From Uranotaenia lowii (lineage: Eukaryota > Arthropoda > Insecta > Diptera > Culicidae), in contig NC_073693.1 of assembly GCF_029784155.1 (NCBI RefSeq), forward strand, positions 356,070,591 through 356,134,590: DNA of 64,000 nucleotides, written 5' to 3'. Made by a program: the position numbers and the translations under genes. The number at the start of each line of letters is the position of its first letter. Position 1 is the stretch's first letter. Shown piece by piece: positions 12,230-23,540 of the stretch. The notes under the pieces were generated by a model, which did not search any database, was not told the DNA's origin, and saw nothing but the letters and a program-made list of their open reading frames with translations.

Positions 12230-14480
12230 CGTTTTTGATAAATGGGGACAAAAGACCATAAAAGACGATAAACAACGATAAAAAAAAACTATAAAAGGCG
12301 AAAAATACTATTATTGATAAGTAAAAAACGATAAACGACGATGAAAGGAGAAAAACTTCAGAAATTCCAATAAAAATCTTTGTAAATTTCGTTATTTAAT
12401 TTTCGTTTTTATGATTTTGTCATTTTGTACGATAAAAGAAGATAAACTACGATATAAGATGATAGAAAACGAGAAAAAACATTAAAAGACTGTATGAGAC
12501 AATAAACGACGATTAATCGGTTTTTGTACGACAAAAACAGACAATAAAAGACTATTGAAATACGATAAAAACTATGCAAGTCGTTAAAAGACAATGAATG
12601 ACGATAAATACGATAAAAGACGATATGAGTCGGTAAAAAACGATGAAAGAAGAAAAACTTTAAAAAAATCAAATCGAATTCTTTGAAAGTTTTGATTTTC
12701 AGTTTTCTTCGTTTATGTCATTTTACCATTTTTGACATTTTTTACATTTTCAACATATTTTTAAAAAAATTGTCGTTTTGTCATTTTGTCATTTTTTTCA
12801 TTTTTGTCTTCTGAATCATTTTTGAAGTACGAAAAACGACAATAAACGAAGATGAGGGACAAAAAAGATGATAAACAACGATAAAAGACGAAAAAAGACA
12901 TAAAAAGCAAATATAAGACGATTAGAACGATAAAAGACGATGAGAGAAGTTAAAAGCCGAAAAATTACAAAAAAAAGACGATAAAAAACTATGAAAGAAG
13001 ATTAAAAAGGATGAAATTCTATGAATGACGATAAAAGAAGAATGACTTCAACAATTCGAATAATATTTTTGTATATGTGGATTTTAAAATTTTCTTCGTT
13101 TATTAATTTTTTTTTTAATTTTTTTTTTCTATTTTGACATTTTTCTTTTTTTTTTGTAATTTTTTTTTTCAATTTCGTCGTTTTGTAACTTTTCCATTTT
13201 GTCAACGGTATCGTCTTGTCATATTTTCATTCTTATCATCTTTGTAATTTTTGTCATTCTCTGTATTTTTTTTTTATTATTTCGTTAATTTGAAAATTTT
13301 GTTATCTTTGAGTTTATTTTTAAAAATTAAATAAAAGACGAAAAATGACGATAAAAGACGATAAAAGACGGTAAAAGACAGTAAGAGGCTATAAAAGACG
13401 ATAAAAGGCGATAAGAGGCTATAAAAGATAATGAAAGATGATAAAAGACGATAAAAGGCGATAAAAGGCGATAAAAGACGATTAAAGACGATAAAAGACG
13501 ATAAAAAACGTTAAATGACGATAAAAGACGATAAAAGACGATAAAAACGATAAAAGTCGATGAACGACGTTAAAAGATGATAAAAACGTTAAAATATGAT
13601 AAAAAATGAGTAAAAACGATAAAAGACGATAGTAGACGGTAAAAGATGATGAAAGAAGAAAAATTTCAAAAATTCGAATAGAAATCTTTGTGAGTTTAAA
13701 TTTTACAGTTTTCTTAGTTTTTGTCATTTCCATCATTTTTGAAATTTAACATTTTTAATATTTCTTTTTTAAATTTTATCGTTTTGTGATTGTTATCAAT
13801 TTATCGCTATAATTTTTTTTATTCTTTCCATCTTTGTCATTTTCGGCGATATTTTTTAAGTAATTTTGAAAATTTGTCAATTACTCAATCTTTAGGTTTA
13901 CTTTGTGATAATTTCGATGTTTTTGTTTAAAAAATTGTCATTTTTGTGATTTTGTCGTCTGTATCATTTCTGTTAAACGATCAACGACGATAACCAACAA
14001 TAAACGATGGTTAAAGACGATAAAAGACGACAAAAGTCGATAAAAGACGATAAAAGGCGATAAAAGACGATAAAAGACGATAAAAGTCGATAAAAGTCGA
14101 TAAAAGACGATAAAAGACAATAAAAGGCGATAAAAGACGATAAAAGACGATAAAAGACGATGAAAGACGATAAAAGACGATAAAAGACGATAAAAGACGA
14201 TAAAAGACGATAAAAGACGATAAAAGACGATAAAAGACGATAAAAGACGATAAAAGACGACAATAAACGATAACAGACGAGAAAAGGCGATAAAAAACGA
14301 TAAAAGGAGATGAAAGAAAAATTACGAAAAAGACAATAAAAGACTATTAAAATACGATAAAAGACTAGAAAATGCGAAAAATATTATTCATTATAAGTAA
14401 AACGATAAAAGTTGATAAGATAATTTAAAAATTTCGAAAAAAATCTTCGTTAGTTTAGATTTTTGAGTTTTTGAATTTTT
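12230..14480. repeat. 10-bp satellite (GATAAAAGAC)n with embedded modules, copy 1
   Basis: Degenerate to nearly perfect 10-bp units; the cleanest runs are 13,330-13,600 and 13,980-14,275. At intervals the array is interrupted by a related ~65-bp module that starts GAAGAAAAACTTC and ends TTTTCTTCG, near 12,348, 12,648, 13,036 and 13,655. Each module is followed by a T-rich stretch made of TTTTGTCATTTTTGACA-like words, so strand composition flips at the module. The homologous copy is at about 36,290-38,872. Confidence 0.9.
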
Positions 14481-15480
14481 TCTCATTTTTGGTCAATTTT
14501 GACTTTTTTTCCAGTTAAGTATTTTTTTTCAACTTTGTCGATTTGTCACTTTTGCCATTTTATCATCAGTATAAGTTCTGTAGTTTTTTCATTTTTTCCT
14601 TTTTTTTCGGATTTTCGGTTCTTTTTTTTTGTTGTTTCGTTAATTTGTCAATTTTTAAATATGTGAGTTAAATTGTTAAACCAAAACATCACTAAATAAA
14701 TATTTTGGTTTAACAATTTTTCAAGTAGGACTATCTTGTCATTAACACAAATCTTGTAATTTTTGCCATTTTTCAATATATTTTTTAAAATTTTTGATAT
14801 TCAATTGTTTATGAAAATAAAATAAAAAGTGATCAAGTGAAATAGTAATGAAGACAACGCATAGATTAATTTAGAAATGTAAGCTTAAAATTTATATGTA
14901 TTTAAAATTCAATAAAAAAACTTAAAAAAAATTTGAATATTTCTATGTGAAATTTTGTCTTTTGCGTTGTTGTAGAAATTTTTCTTTTGTTGTTCTTGAT
15001 AGTTGTCTTTTAAATAAATTCTGACATTTTTTAGCAGATTTTCAGCATTTTTAATTTAAAAATAATGTTAAGTCTTTTTGAGGCATTTTTTTTTGAAAAT
15101 TTGTTTCCTCTTGTGTGTGTATGTTTTTTTAAATCAATCTTTTCAGTTTTTGGAGGCCTTCGTGTCTTTTGTTTGTAAACGTTTTAGTTTTAGGTCTGTT
15201 TTAAGTTTTTAATTTTTTTTTGTTTTGAAGCCTTATGCGTCTTTTGAGTGTATCGAGAATTTTGAGGCTGGTGAACTTCCTGAGCCTATTAATTATGTTG
15301 AGTTTTTGAGTCTGTTCCTGATTAGATCCAGAACCAGATCTGGATATAAATTATGAATTTGATCCTTATTTTGATCCTAATTATAGTATCTACTGATATT
15401 AATCCTTGTTATGATCCCAATCATGATCATTATATTGGATCTGATCCTGATCATTGATTGTAAAATTAATGTCTTGGTTT
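14481..15480. other. AT-rich block C and degenerate GATCCT repeat (block D), copy 1
   Basis: T-rich DNA that matches about 39,080-41,230 in the same orientation. A diagnostic shared stretch is TATCGAGAATTTTGAGGCTG at about 15,250 and 40,470. The right part (about 15,310-15,460) is a degenerate TGATCC-type hexamer repeat, longer in copy 2. No coding potential was seen. Confidence 0.75.
14670..14719. repeat. Perfect 17-bp inverted repeat
   Basis: The arms at 14,670-14,686 and 14,703-14,719 are exact reverse complements (AAATTGTTAAACCAAAA) separated by a 16-bp AT-rich loop. Possibly a tiny MITE or the relic of one. Confidence 0.85.
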
Positions 15481-15559
15481 AACTATAAAAAAAACTTAGC
15501 CTGGAGAATTAGAGAAATGTTCTTCATTCCTGAATATATAAATTCATTTTTCACAAAAA

Positions 15560-16840
15560 AAAAATTCACATGGTCTTGATTCTCATAAAAAACGATCTAA
15601 TTTGAAAGTGTTTGCAAACATCGGAATCTGCTTTCTTCGCTCGGTGGAAAACTTTGAACCGCGCTCGACTATCGTCGTAACTGACGGACCAAAACTAATT
15701 GAATGGGAAAATCAGCTCTCTTCGGGTAAGTTTTTCGCAGCCGGCAATGAGCAATGTCAAAGGTTTCCCAATTTTCCACCCGATGGGTCGCCACAAAACA
15801 CAAACCAACCATGACCCGTCGGAAAAATGGCGTTAGAAGAAGGAGGAAAAAAAAAACTAGACCCAGTTTGCGTTCGGTTTTTCGGGTTGGGAGATCGCGG
15901 GGAAACAACGAAATAAAAGTCGAAAAATACGACAATTTCTTCGCGTCGTCCTGAGGTTGATTTATACCGAATTTTATGGCCAAAGTTTATCGTAAATTAC
16001 AATCAACCGAACTTAAACCAACCCGAGCATCGGCAGCAGAGCAGAGCAGTCAAAAATTCGTTGGGTGGGCTTGAAGACGAAGGAATCTTCCATATTTTTT
16101 TTCTTTCAGCAGCGGTACTTTTCTGGTCTTATCTCATCGAGAAAATAAGCGTAAAAGGTTTTGGCCGTGCTGCTGCTTATCTGACACCCGGTTTGCTTTT
16201 GGCTGTTTTAAGTTTCATCGAGACAAGACACGGCACGGTCCAGTTTATTTAAAAAAAAAGCGAATCGATGTCGACGGCATCGAAGCTAGCTAGAGTCTAC
16301 TTTCAGGCGTTTGTTTGGTGGCCCCATGAAAAGCTTGAAAAGACGACGAAGTCGTCGTAAAAGCTTGAAGGCAGTGGCGGATTTTGAACGAGAAGACGAC
16401 AGAGCGTCTCATTTTTTATTCATTTAAACGCGAGTCGTCGCTGTTGTCAGCCCCCGATGATGGGACGCGTCGAGGGAGTGAGCTTTGTGCTACAATTTCA
16501 AGTGTCGTTCTATTTTGAAATAAATATTATGGGCGTCGGGTGAAATGTTCTAGTTTTTTGGCTATCATAATACCCTGAAGTGATGTTCGATTTATTTTTC
16601 ACTGCTTCTGAGACAAAGATAAACTCGCTTACCTCCTGGAAGAATCATGATTTATTCTGTTTACTTCGAAATTGTCAATTTAGATTATCGGATTCAAATT
16701 TCCGGTGTCAGAGTTCAAACTATAGATTTAAAATTTGATACTTTAGATTTTGAATTCATGTAAAATGCTGTATTCGCTTTTCATATATTGTTTTTTATTA
16801 AATGTTTTACACGTAGAATTACGTCTTACGGTAATACTAC
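15560..16840 (+). repeat. Block E, copy 1 (inverted relative to copy 2)
   Basis: About 1.28 kb of GC-richer unique sequence that recurs as a reverse complement at about 41,300-42,620. Left-edge match: GTGTTTGCAAACATCGGAAT. Right-edge match: ACACGTAGAATTACG followed by a poly-A/T tract. It contains a splice-donor-like GGGTAAGT at about 15,724 and an AATAAA near 16,520. A 70-codon frame is shared by both copies, but it begins at TTG, and the other frames are broken by indels. Function unknown. Confidence 0.85.
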
Positions 16841-16951
16841 AAAAAAAATGAAAGTTACGCTTTACAAAAAAATCGAATTTCTGGTGAAAAGAGTACACCT
16901 TCTAAACATTAAGTGTCAGCTGCATTCTTAGCTTTTTCCATTAACATCTTA

Positions 16952-18222
16952 AAGGTGATACGGTCAAAATTTGGTCAAGGGAAAACGCGTGTAAATCGGT
17001 GAAATCGTTTATTTAAAAAATCAAATGAAATTTCTTTTTCAAGTTTAATTAGTATGTATAAAATTCAGGAAAAATATTCAGTTAGGCTTCCGCTTTTCCA
17101 AATCCGAATTGCCGGGCCTTACGCTTAACCCCAGCCATCAGATTTTGTACAGCCACCTCGTCCACCTTCTTCGCCGCAGAAAGCCAGTTTGCCTTGAACT
17201 GCTGTTCGTCCCTAGCAGTTTTTTTGGTCTTCTTTAGGTTCCGTTTGACAATAGCCCAGTATTTCTCAATTGGGTGGAGCTCTGGCGTGTTGGGAGGGTT
17301 CTGGTCCTTGGGAACCACCTGCACGTTGTTGGCGGCGTACCACTCCATGGCCTTTTTACCGTAATGGCAAGACGCCAAATCCGGCCAAAACAGTACGGAA
17401 TAACCGTGTTTCTTCAGGAAAGGCAGCATACGTTTATTCCACCACTCTTTCACGTAAATTTTTCGGTTGACAGTCCCGGAAGCTATGAAAATGCTGCTTT
17501 TCAAGCCCCAGGTACAGAAGGCTTGCCAAACCAGATATTACTTCGCGAACTTTGACAGTTTCATGTGTTTGAAAATATCTGCTACATTTCCCCTTCCTTT
17601 TGCCGTATGAAACTCCTGTCCCGGAAGCTGCTTGTAGTCGGCTTTGACGTAGGTTTCGTCGTCCATTACCACGCAGTCAAACTTCGTCAGCAGCCTCCGC
17701 CAGCTTTGGCCGTCGTATTTTGTTTATCATCGCGATTTGCAGTCACTACCTTCTTGTAAGTCGATAGTCCTGCACGTTTTTTGGCTCGATGCACAGTTGT
17801 AGACGATACACCCAGCTTATTTGCGGCATCTCGGAGAGAGAGGTTAGGGTTTCGCTTGAAACTACCGGCAACTCTCTTTGTCGTCTCAGCGGCTTTCGGT
17901 TTTCGATTTCCCCCCGATCCAGACTTCCTGGCTGTCGACAAACGTTCCCCAAGCACTTTAATTACATTTGTAACGGATGATTTGGCTACTTTTAGCGATT
18001 TTGTCAGCTTTGCGTGCGAGTAGCTCGCGAGTAGCTTGATACGCTGCTCTTCTTACTTGGACAGCATTTTGACAACTGAAGAGTGAATTCCAAAATCAAA
18101 ATAGGAGCAACATTCTACACACACACACACCTTCAAAATGAGGGGTGTTTAGCTTTTTTAAATGCAAAATTGAAAGGAATACGTCAAGTTGATATTGACC
18201 AAATTTTGACCGTATCACCCTT
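16952..18222 (-). mobile_element. mariner-like DNA transposon, DD37E type (ITm superfamily)
   Basis: A 1,271-bp element with TIRs that read GGTGATACGGTCAAAATTTG at the left end and, reverse complemented, the same after an extra G at the right end. It is flanked by TA target duplications at 16,950-16,951 and 18,223-18,224. TA target sites, ~1.3-kb length and a single transposase frame are typical of IS630-Tc1-mariner elements. The spacing of the last two catalytic residues (see the transposase entry) places it with DD37E elements known from mosquitoes. It is absent from the corresponding place in copy 2 (about 42,620-43,100), so it inserted after the duplication or was lost from copy 2. A CA microsatellite lies just inside the right end. 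Confidence 0.92.
17082..18067 (-). pseudogene. DD37E mariner transposase, inactivated
   Basis: The transposase starts at ATG 18,065-18,067, is stopped at codon 5 (TAA at 18,053-18,055), and then continues in frame through an N-terminal helix-turn-helix region (about 17,690-17,990, including NKLGVSSTTVHRAKKRAGLS). A one-base frameshift near 17,690-17,700 moves into the catalytic frame. The first catalytic Asp lies in VVMDDETY (about 17,665) and a second nonsense codon is TAA at 17,538-17,540. The C-terminal frame (17,082-17,504) has the second Asp in FWPDLASCHYG and the Glu in ELHPIEKYW, with exactly 37 residues between them. Two stops and one frameshift mean this copy cannot make transposase. 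It could still be mobilised in trans if its TIRs are competent. Confidence 0.92.
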
Positions 18223-18224
18223 TA

Positions 18225-19480
18225 TGCTTTAGTTTAGGGTAGTTTTTTAAAAAGTTGACATGAATTTAGGTGTCCTAGAGCCAGAGGTTTTGCTTTTTGC
18301 TGAAAACGCGGTAAAAAGACGGGAATTTGTCGGGTTTTCATTTCATTTGACGGCTAGTGAATGATAAATTTAAGATACTAATGTTATGTTTTTTTTTTCT
18401 TTTTCAGGTAAGTGCTCAACGATGTACGAATCGGAGATGTTCAACATTTCGTGCAGATCAAACCCATCATTTAAGTAAATATAGTTTCTTTAAAGAACAC
18501 AGTTGTAGGTACCCATAACTTCATGAAAACTGAATGAAGACGACGAGAGGTTCTATAAAAATGAACCTTGATGTCATTCTAACGGATCATATTACGAAAT
18601 TCTAGAGAATAAAATTAAATGTAGCAGTAGAATTGGGGACATTTTTGAAATTCTCAAACCTTGGGATCTAAAATGCTTCGTTTTGGTTCATAACTCATCA
18701 ATGTTTTTTTGCAGAATTTTTTAGTAACGTTTACATAAGTAAATTTGAGGTTTGTATGGGAAAATTAAATATTTTGTACTGAAAAATCAAAATCATTTTT
18801 GTTTCTTCCGTGGAACCGAATTTAGAAAAAATTATCGATAGAAAAACTTTACCCAGACATTTAAATTTGTCGAATCGACAGCAAGCGATTGTTTGTTTGG
18901 CGAGGCTAACGGCTCCTTTCCTGGATTCATTCCAATCGTTTTGTCTTCAAATCCAAGCTCAATCTTTCTTGGGAGCATCAACTCCAATTATGCCATATTT
19001 TTTGTTTTTTATTTTATCTTGTTTTTGAGTATCAAAAGTTTACATATGAAAATTGTTCAAAATTAATTGGAAATATCTGTGCCCTTTTCGGAAAGAAAAC
19101 TGGAACGTTATCCAAATTTAAAAAAATAAGCCTTCAAATCGATTATCAACTTTATTGAAGACCGCGTGCAATTTTGACTTTTGAGAAAAAAAATGTTACA
19201 AGAGTTTCTATTTTGTTTAATTGCCCACTTAACGGGTATTCGGGAATTTTGACAATATTTCAAAGAAATTGTATACCAAAAAGAAAATTGTCGATATTTA
19301 CTACACCATTAGTCAAAACGTGCATTGGAATAACAAGTTTTTCCTGATTTTTTTTTTCGCGATTGATGGTGTGTTTCTATCAGCTCATTTCTTGTAAAAG
19401 CTTATGCAGATCAACATTTATTAAAAATTTTTGATAATATTTTGAGAACACTTTTTGGTTATTTCAGTTTTATTTTAATT
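18225..19480. other. Spacer blocks G and H, copy 1; no gene seen
   Basis: About 18,340-18,470 matches 43,110-43,260 (CAGGTAAGTGCTCAACGATG is present in both). 19,030-19,480 is a more diverged match to about 50,540-51,150. In copy 2 these two pieces are separated by ~7 kb of retrotransposon sequence, so this is roughly the uninterrupted state. The 72-codon frame at 18,810-19,028 has no counterpart in copy 2 and no recognisable domain. Confidence 0.65.
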
Positions 19481-19792
19481 TCAAACATCGTGCTATTATT
19501 CGCAGTCGAATTGAATCGTAAACTTTTAAATATCTGTTCATTAATCATGTAGTTTCCCAATCTCTGCTGCTACGATGAAGTTTTTCAATTCAAGTCCTTA
19601 ATTTACGTCCAACAACTCTCATCGGCTTGCTAACACTTGTTCGCCACCCCCCATTTTGCCGGGGGTACGAAAACATCCCCAAAACAATACATTTATTAAC
19701 CAGTTGGACACTCCATTTGGACCGGTCATTAAATTCCACTTCAGTACCCTCAACTAGTCATTAGTTCCGATAGTAGAGAAATTAAAATACCA

Positions 19793-19873
19793 CTCTCTCT
19801 CGCAATCCCTCTCGCTTTTCACTTGGGTTCGAATGGGTTGGAGGAAAAAAAACAATAACTTAATTTATAAAAG
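19793..19873 (+). promoter_or_regulatory. Candidate core promoter (CT-repeat plus TATA box), copy 1
   Basis: A CTCTCTCTC (GAGA-type) tract at 19,793-19,801 is followed by TATAAAAG at 19,866-19,873. The ATG of the candidate ORF is 162 bp downstream of the TATA start. The same arrangement with the same spacing (161 bp) is kept in copy 2 at 51,448-51,526. The role is inferred from motif and spacing only; start site and expression are unknown. Confidence 0.4.
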
Positions 19874-20027
19874 CACAAAATCTCGGGATCTCTTGAAAGT
19901 TTTCCCTTTTTCACACAACAGCAACTGCAATAATTGTTCGGATAAAGGAGGCACTTTCATACTTCAGAGCACGAAAACTGAGAGTATTCGTCCTTAGGGA
20001 ACGCATTAGAAGGATGCTGCAGAAAAT

Positions 20028-20366
20028 ATGAATCGCATCGTGTTCCCACTTCCATTTCCACTTCTGGGGAGCGCTGATGATAGGATTTGTTGCCCTCACG
20101 CCCTGCACATAGTAAAGTATTATTTTTTCCCTCAACCTACTTTAGCTTTTCTTGTTCTCCAGAAAGTTAGAGAGTGCGGTAGTCCAATCGAAAGTGCATT
20201 AAAGCTTTTCACAGACATCATTTATTTTGCAAACGTGGCATCCATCCATTCATCTGTTCGTCCGGTACTTTCGGGATTAAAATCCGAAAGAAAACAGGCA
20301 GTCGGTGTAGAGAGATGGAGCGGAAATCCTTTTCCGGACATTAAGAAAAATGTACGCAGCGATTAG
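20028..20366 (+). CDS. Candidate small protein, 112 aa, function unknown (copy 1)
   Basis: An ATG-started 112-codon frame ending in TAG; the context AAATATGA is acceptable for an insect start. The protein is mixed in composition (hydrophobic N-terminal third, Lys/Arg-rich C-terminus) with no domain I recognise, no clear signal peptide and no zinc finger. The paralogous frame at 51,680-52,018 encodes an identical protein. The three nucleotide differences (TTC/TTT, CTC/CTA, GTC/GTT) are all synonymous. By contrast I count five substitutions and an indel in the 132 bp upstream and six substitutions in the 233 bp downstream. A TATA box lies upstream and AATAAA (20,941-20,946) downstream in both copies. 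It may be a real small gene or an exon. The alternative is non-coding DNA that escaped change by chance. Confidence 0.4.
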   Translation: MNRIVFPLPFPLLGSADDRICCPHALHIVKYYFFPQPTLAFLVLQKVRECGSPIESALKLFTDIIYFANVASIHSSVRPVLSGLKSERKQAVGVERWSGNPFPDIKKNVRSD

Positions 20367-20940
20367 CCATCTCCGGCAAACGTCAGTTTGGCGAAAGGAT
20401 TTTCTACTTCGTTCTTTTTTCCCCGACCGAGTTTGCTAAATCTCACCGAGAACATCCACTTCAGGATATGGCGAACGAATGCATTTCCTTTACGCCACTT
20501 TCGAAGAAGAAGGGGATGCGGATTTCACTTGTTTGCGTTTCGAGAACCAGTCGACCATTATAGCCCGATGATGATAGTGTAGTGGTTACTGAACGAAGGA
20601 ATAATATTTCATCATTGAGTGAAACGCCAACGATCTGCTAAGAACCTTCCATCATCGAGTGGCATTCCGATGGAGGAGGATAAGTTCCGGGAACCAGCAT
20701 CCTGGATGTGCAAGTTTCTCGCCATGAAACGCTAGAAAATGATGATTAAATCCTCATTTTTTCTTCTAAACCACCTGGCGTGTTGCGATTTAGTTGGAAT
20801 AACCAGCTCTAGGTGGAGCATAATGAGTAACCGAGACGATAATACCACCACGTGCTTCCCGGAAAATGGACCGGTCGCAAGTTAATACCGTGGCGTTCGA
20901 AAGCGGGGAACACTTCCGAGAAAATCCTTTTATCATTGGG

Positions 20941-20946
20941 AATAAA
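20941..20946 (+). terminator. Possible polyadenylation signal AATAAA (copy 1)
   Basis: AATAAA about 575 bp after the stop of the candidate ORF, conserved at the homologous place in copy 2 (52,593-52,598). With the TATA box it would frame a transcript of about 1.1 kb. Weak evidence in AT-rich DNA. Confidence 0.25.
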
Positions 20947-21040
20947 GCATCACACTTTGTCAGCACCAAACCATTAAAAATTGAAATAACTACATATGAC
21001 AACATACAAACAAATGTGAGACGTTTATAAAAACTACAAT

Positions 21041-22020
21041 CGCAATCGACAAACGACAATCGGCAATTGACAACCGACAATCGACAATCAACAATCAACA
21101 ATCGACAAACGACAAATACAATCAACAATCGACAAACGACAATCATTATTCAACAATCAACAATCAAAAATCGACAATCGACAATCGACAATCGACAATC
21201 GACAATCGACAATCGACAATCGACAATCGACAATCGACAACCGACAATCGACAATCGACAATCGACAATTAACTATCGACTATCGACAATCGACAATCGC
21301 CTATCGCCAATCGACAATCGATAATCGACAACCGACAACTGACAACCGACAACCGACAATCAACAATAGACAAACGACAAATACAATCAACAATCGACAA
21401 TAGACAAACGACAAATACAATCAATAATCGACAATCGACAATCGACAATCGACAATCGACAATCGACAATCGACAATCGACATTCGACAATCTACAATCA
21501 ACAATCAACGATCGACAATCGACAATCGACAATCGACGATTGACAATCGACAATCGACAATCGACAATTGACAATCGACAATCGACAATCGACAATCGAC
21601 AATCGACAATCGACAATCGACAATCGACAATCTACAATCGACAATTGTCAATTGACAATCGACAATCGATAATCGACAATCGACAATCGACAATCGACAA
21701 TCGACAATCGACAATCGACAATCGACAATCGACAATCGACAATCGACAATCGACAATCGACAATCGACAATCGACAATCGACAATCGACAATCGACAATC
21801 GACAAACGACAATCGACAATTGACAATCGAAAATTGACAATCGAAAATGACAATCGACAATTGACAATCGACAATTGACAATCGACAATCGACAATCGAC
21901 AATCGAAAATCGACAATCAAAAATCGACAATCGACCATCGACAATCGACAATCGACAATCGGCAATCAACATTTGACGACCGAGAATAGACAATTTACAA
22001 ACGAAAATTGACAATCGAGA
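21041..22020. repeat. 7-bp satellite (ACAATCG)n, copy 1
   Basis: About 140 tandem 7-bp units, mainly GACAATC, with degenerate edges. Scattered ACAAACG units and AATACAATCAACAATCG-type interruptions lie around 21,110-21,140 and 21,360-21,430. Because 7 is not a multiple of 3, the frames encode 7-residue repeats (STIDNRQ on plus, RLSIVDC on minus). These are not genes. Confidence 0.96.
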
Positions 22021-22640
22021 TGCATTATTAGATTCGAGGCTATGAATTATCTTAATAGTCCTTTGATATTAGTAACAATCTATCCAATTTCCTGTAGGTA
22101 CAGTTATTAATTTCCTGTAGAAATAATACATTGTAACAACAATCAAATTCCAGCTAACAATGCCCCGCAGTAGCAGTTCTGAAATCAAAACTGGAAGTAA
22201 CACCAGGAGCTGGGCCCCGTGTCGGAAATTTAATTCAAAACTAATCCACCGTGAAATTCATTCATTAAAGCATCAGTGAGCCCCGCACCCATTTCATTCG
22301 GCCACCCCCCAACTAGAAAAATGTTTCATTTTCCCATCGTTCCGGGAAATGGGAAACAGGAATGTTGTTTGACGAAGAAATTAACGTCTCTTCGCGCGAT
22401 CATTTCGACGGAGACGAGGCCAAAAACGGGCAGCAAATCTAGGGAGAAGACGACACATTTTCAAACGCTTTGATTTGCTGTCTTCTTCGGCTTTTAACTT
22501 CCGTTCGAATCAAAGACAAGCCCATTTTCTAGCTTCCAGCTAGAGATGAATGACAAACAAATAATCGCTTAATGTCGATCCAGCAAATTTGAATATCTAT
22601 AGAAGTTTCTCCAATAATAAAGTTTTTCGTCTCTTAAGGG
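22021..22640. repeat. Block K, copy 1
   Basis: Unique sequence present three times: here, at 53,686-54,295, and in part at 59,735-60,120 just right of the second assembly gap. The 65-codon frame inside (22,276-22,473) is the same in copies 1 and 2 but starts at GTG, and in copy 3 the region carries a deletion around 59,840. Not annotated as coding. Confidence 0.88.
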
Positions 22641-22734
22641 ATTAGGAGGCGCTAAGCATCGACGACTCCAGAAAAAAGCGTTTGGCACTGATTTCTCTTG
22701 AAAGCAATTTTAAGGAAAGCGAATATAGAGGGAC

Positions 22735-23540
22735 AAAAATGACGAAAATGACACAAAAACAACAAAAAAATGACACAAAAAATGACACAAAAATGAAATA
22801 AAAATGACATAGAAATGACACAGAAATGGTACAAAAATGTCACAAAAATGATCCAAAAAGTTCACAAAAATGACACAAAAATGGCACAAAAATAACACAG
22901 AATTAACACAAAAATGACACAAAAATGAAACATTAATGACTCAAAAATGACACAAATAACACAAGAATAATACATAAATGACACAGAATTGACACAAAAA
23001 TGAAACAAAAATGTCACAAAAATGACACAAAAATGACATAAAAATTACACAAAAAAGGCACAGAAATAACACAAAAACTGTTAATAAATGACACAGAAAT
23101 GACACAAAAATGACACATGAATGACACATAAATGACTAAAAAATGACAAACAAAGAATACACAAATGACACAAAAATGAATCAAAAATGTCACAAAAATG
23201 AAACGAAAAATTAATACAAAAATAATACAAAAATATCACTAAAATAACACAAAATAGACACAAAAATGTCAGAAAAATGACAAAAAAATGAAACAAAAAC
23301 GACACAGGAATGTCAAAAATGATAAAATTTACACAAAAAAAAAAACATAACACAAAAATGACACTAAAATGACACAAAAAAGACCCAAAAATGAAACAAT
23401 AATAACTCAAAAATGACACAAAAATGACACAAAAATTACACAAAAATTACACAAAAATGACACAAAAATGACACAAAAATGACACAAAAATGACAACAAG
23501 ATGACACAAAGATGACACAAAAATGACACAAAAATGACAC
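22735..23540. repeat. 11-bp satellite flank of array 2
   Basis: Diverged ACACAAAAATG units with frequent GAAACAAAAATG and GTCACAAAAATG variants. The left part (22,640-23,210) is missing from copy 2, which joins block K directly to the equivalent of about 23,212, but a version of it is present in copy 3 (60,010-60,500). Confidence 0.9.

Noticed and set aside
13482..14263. FIVFYRLLSS-type frames in the 10-bp satellite
   Set aside because: Ten-residue repeats from a 10-bp period on the minus strand. Not a membrane protein.
15602..15814. 70-codon frame in block E, also at 42,351-42,563 (minus)
   Set aside because: It starts at TTG, not ATG. One residue differs, and the similarity is what the overall block identity predicts. 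The frame also runs through a splice-donor-like site.
22276..22473. 65-codon frame in block K, identical at 53,935-54,132
   Set aside because: It starts at GTG, and block K copy 3 has a deletion that disrupts the region. No independent sign of selection.
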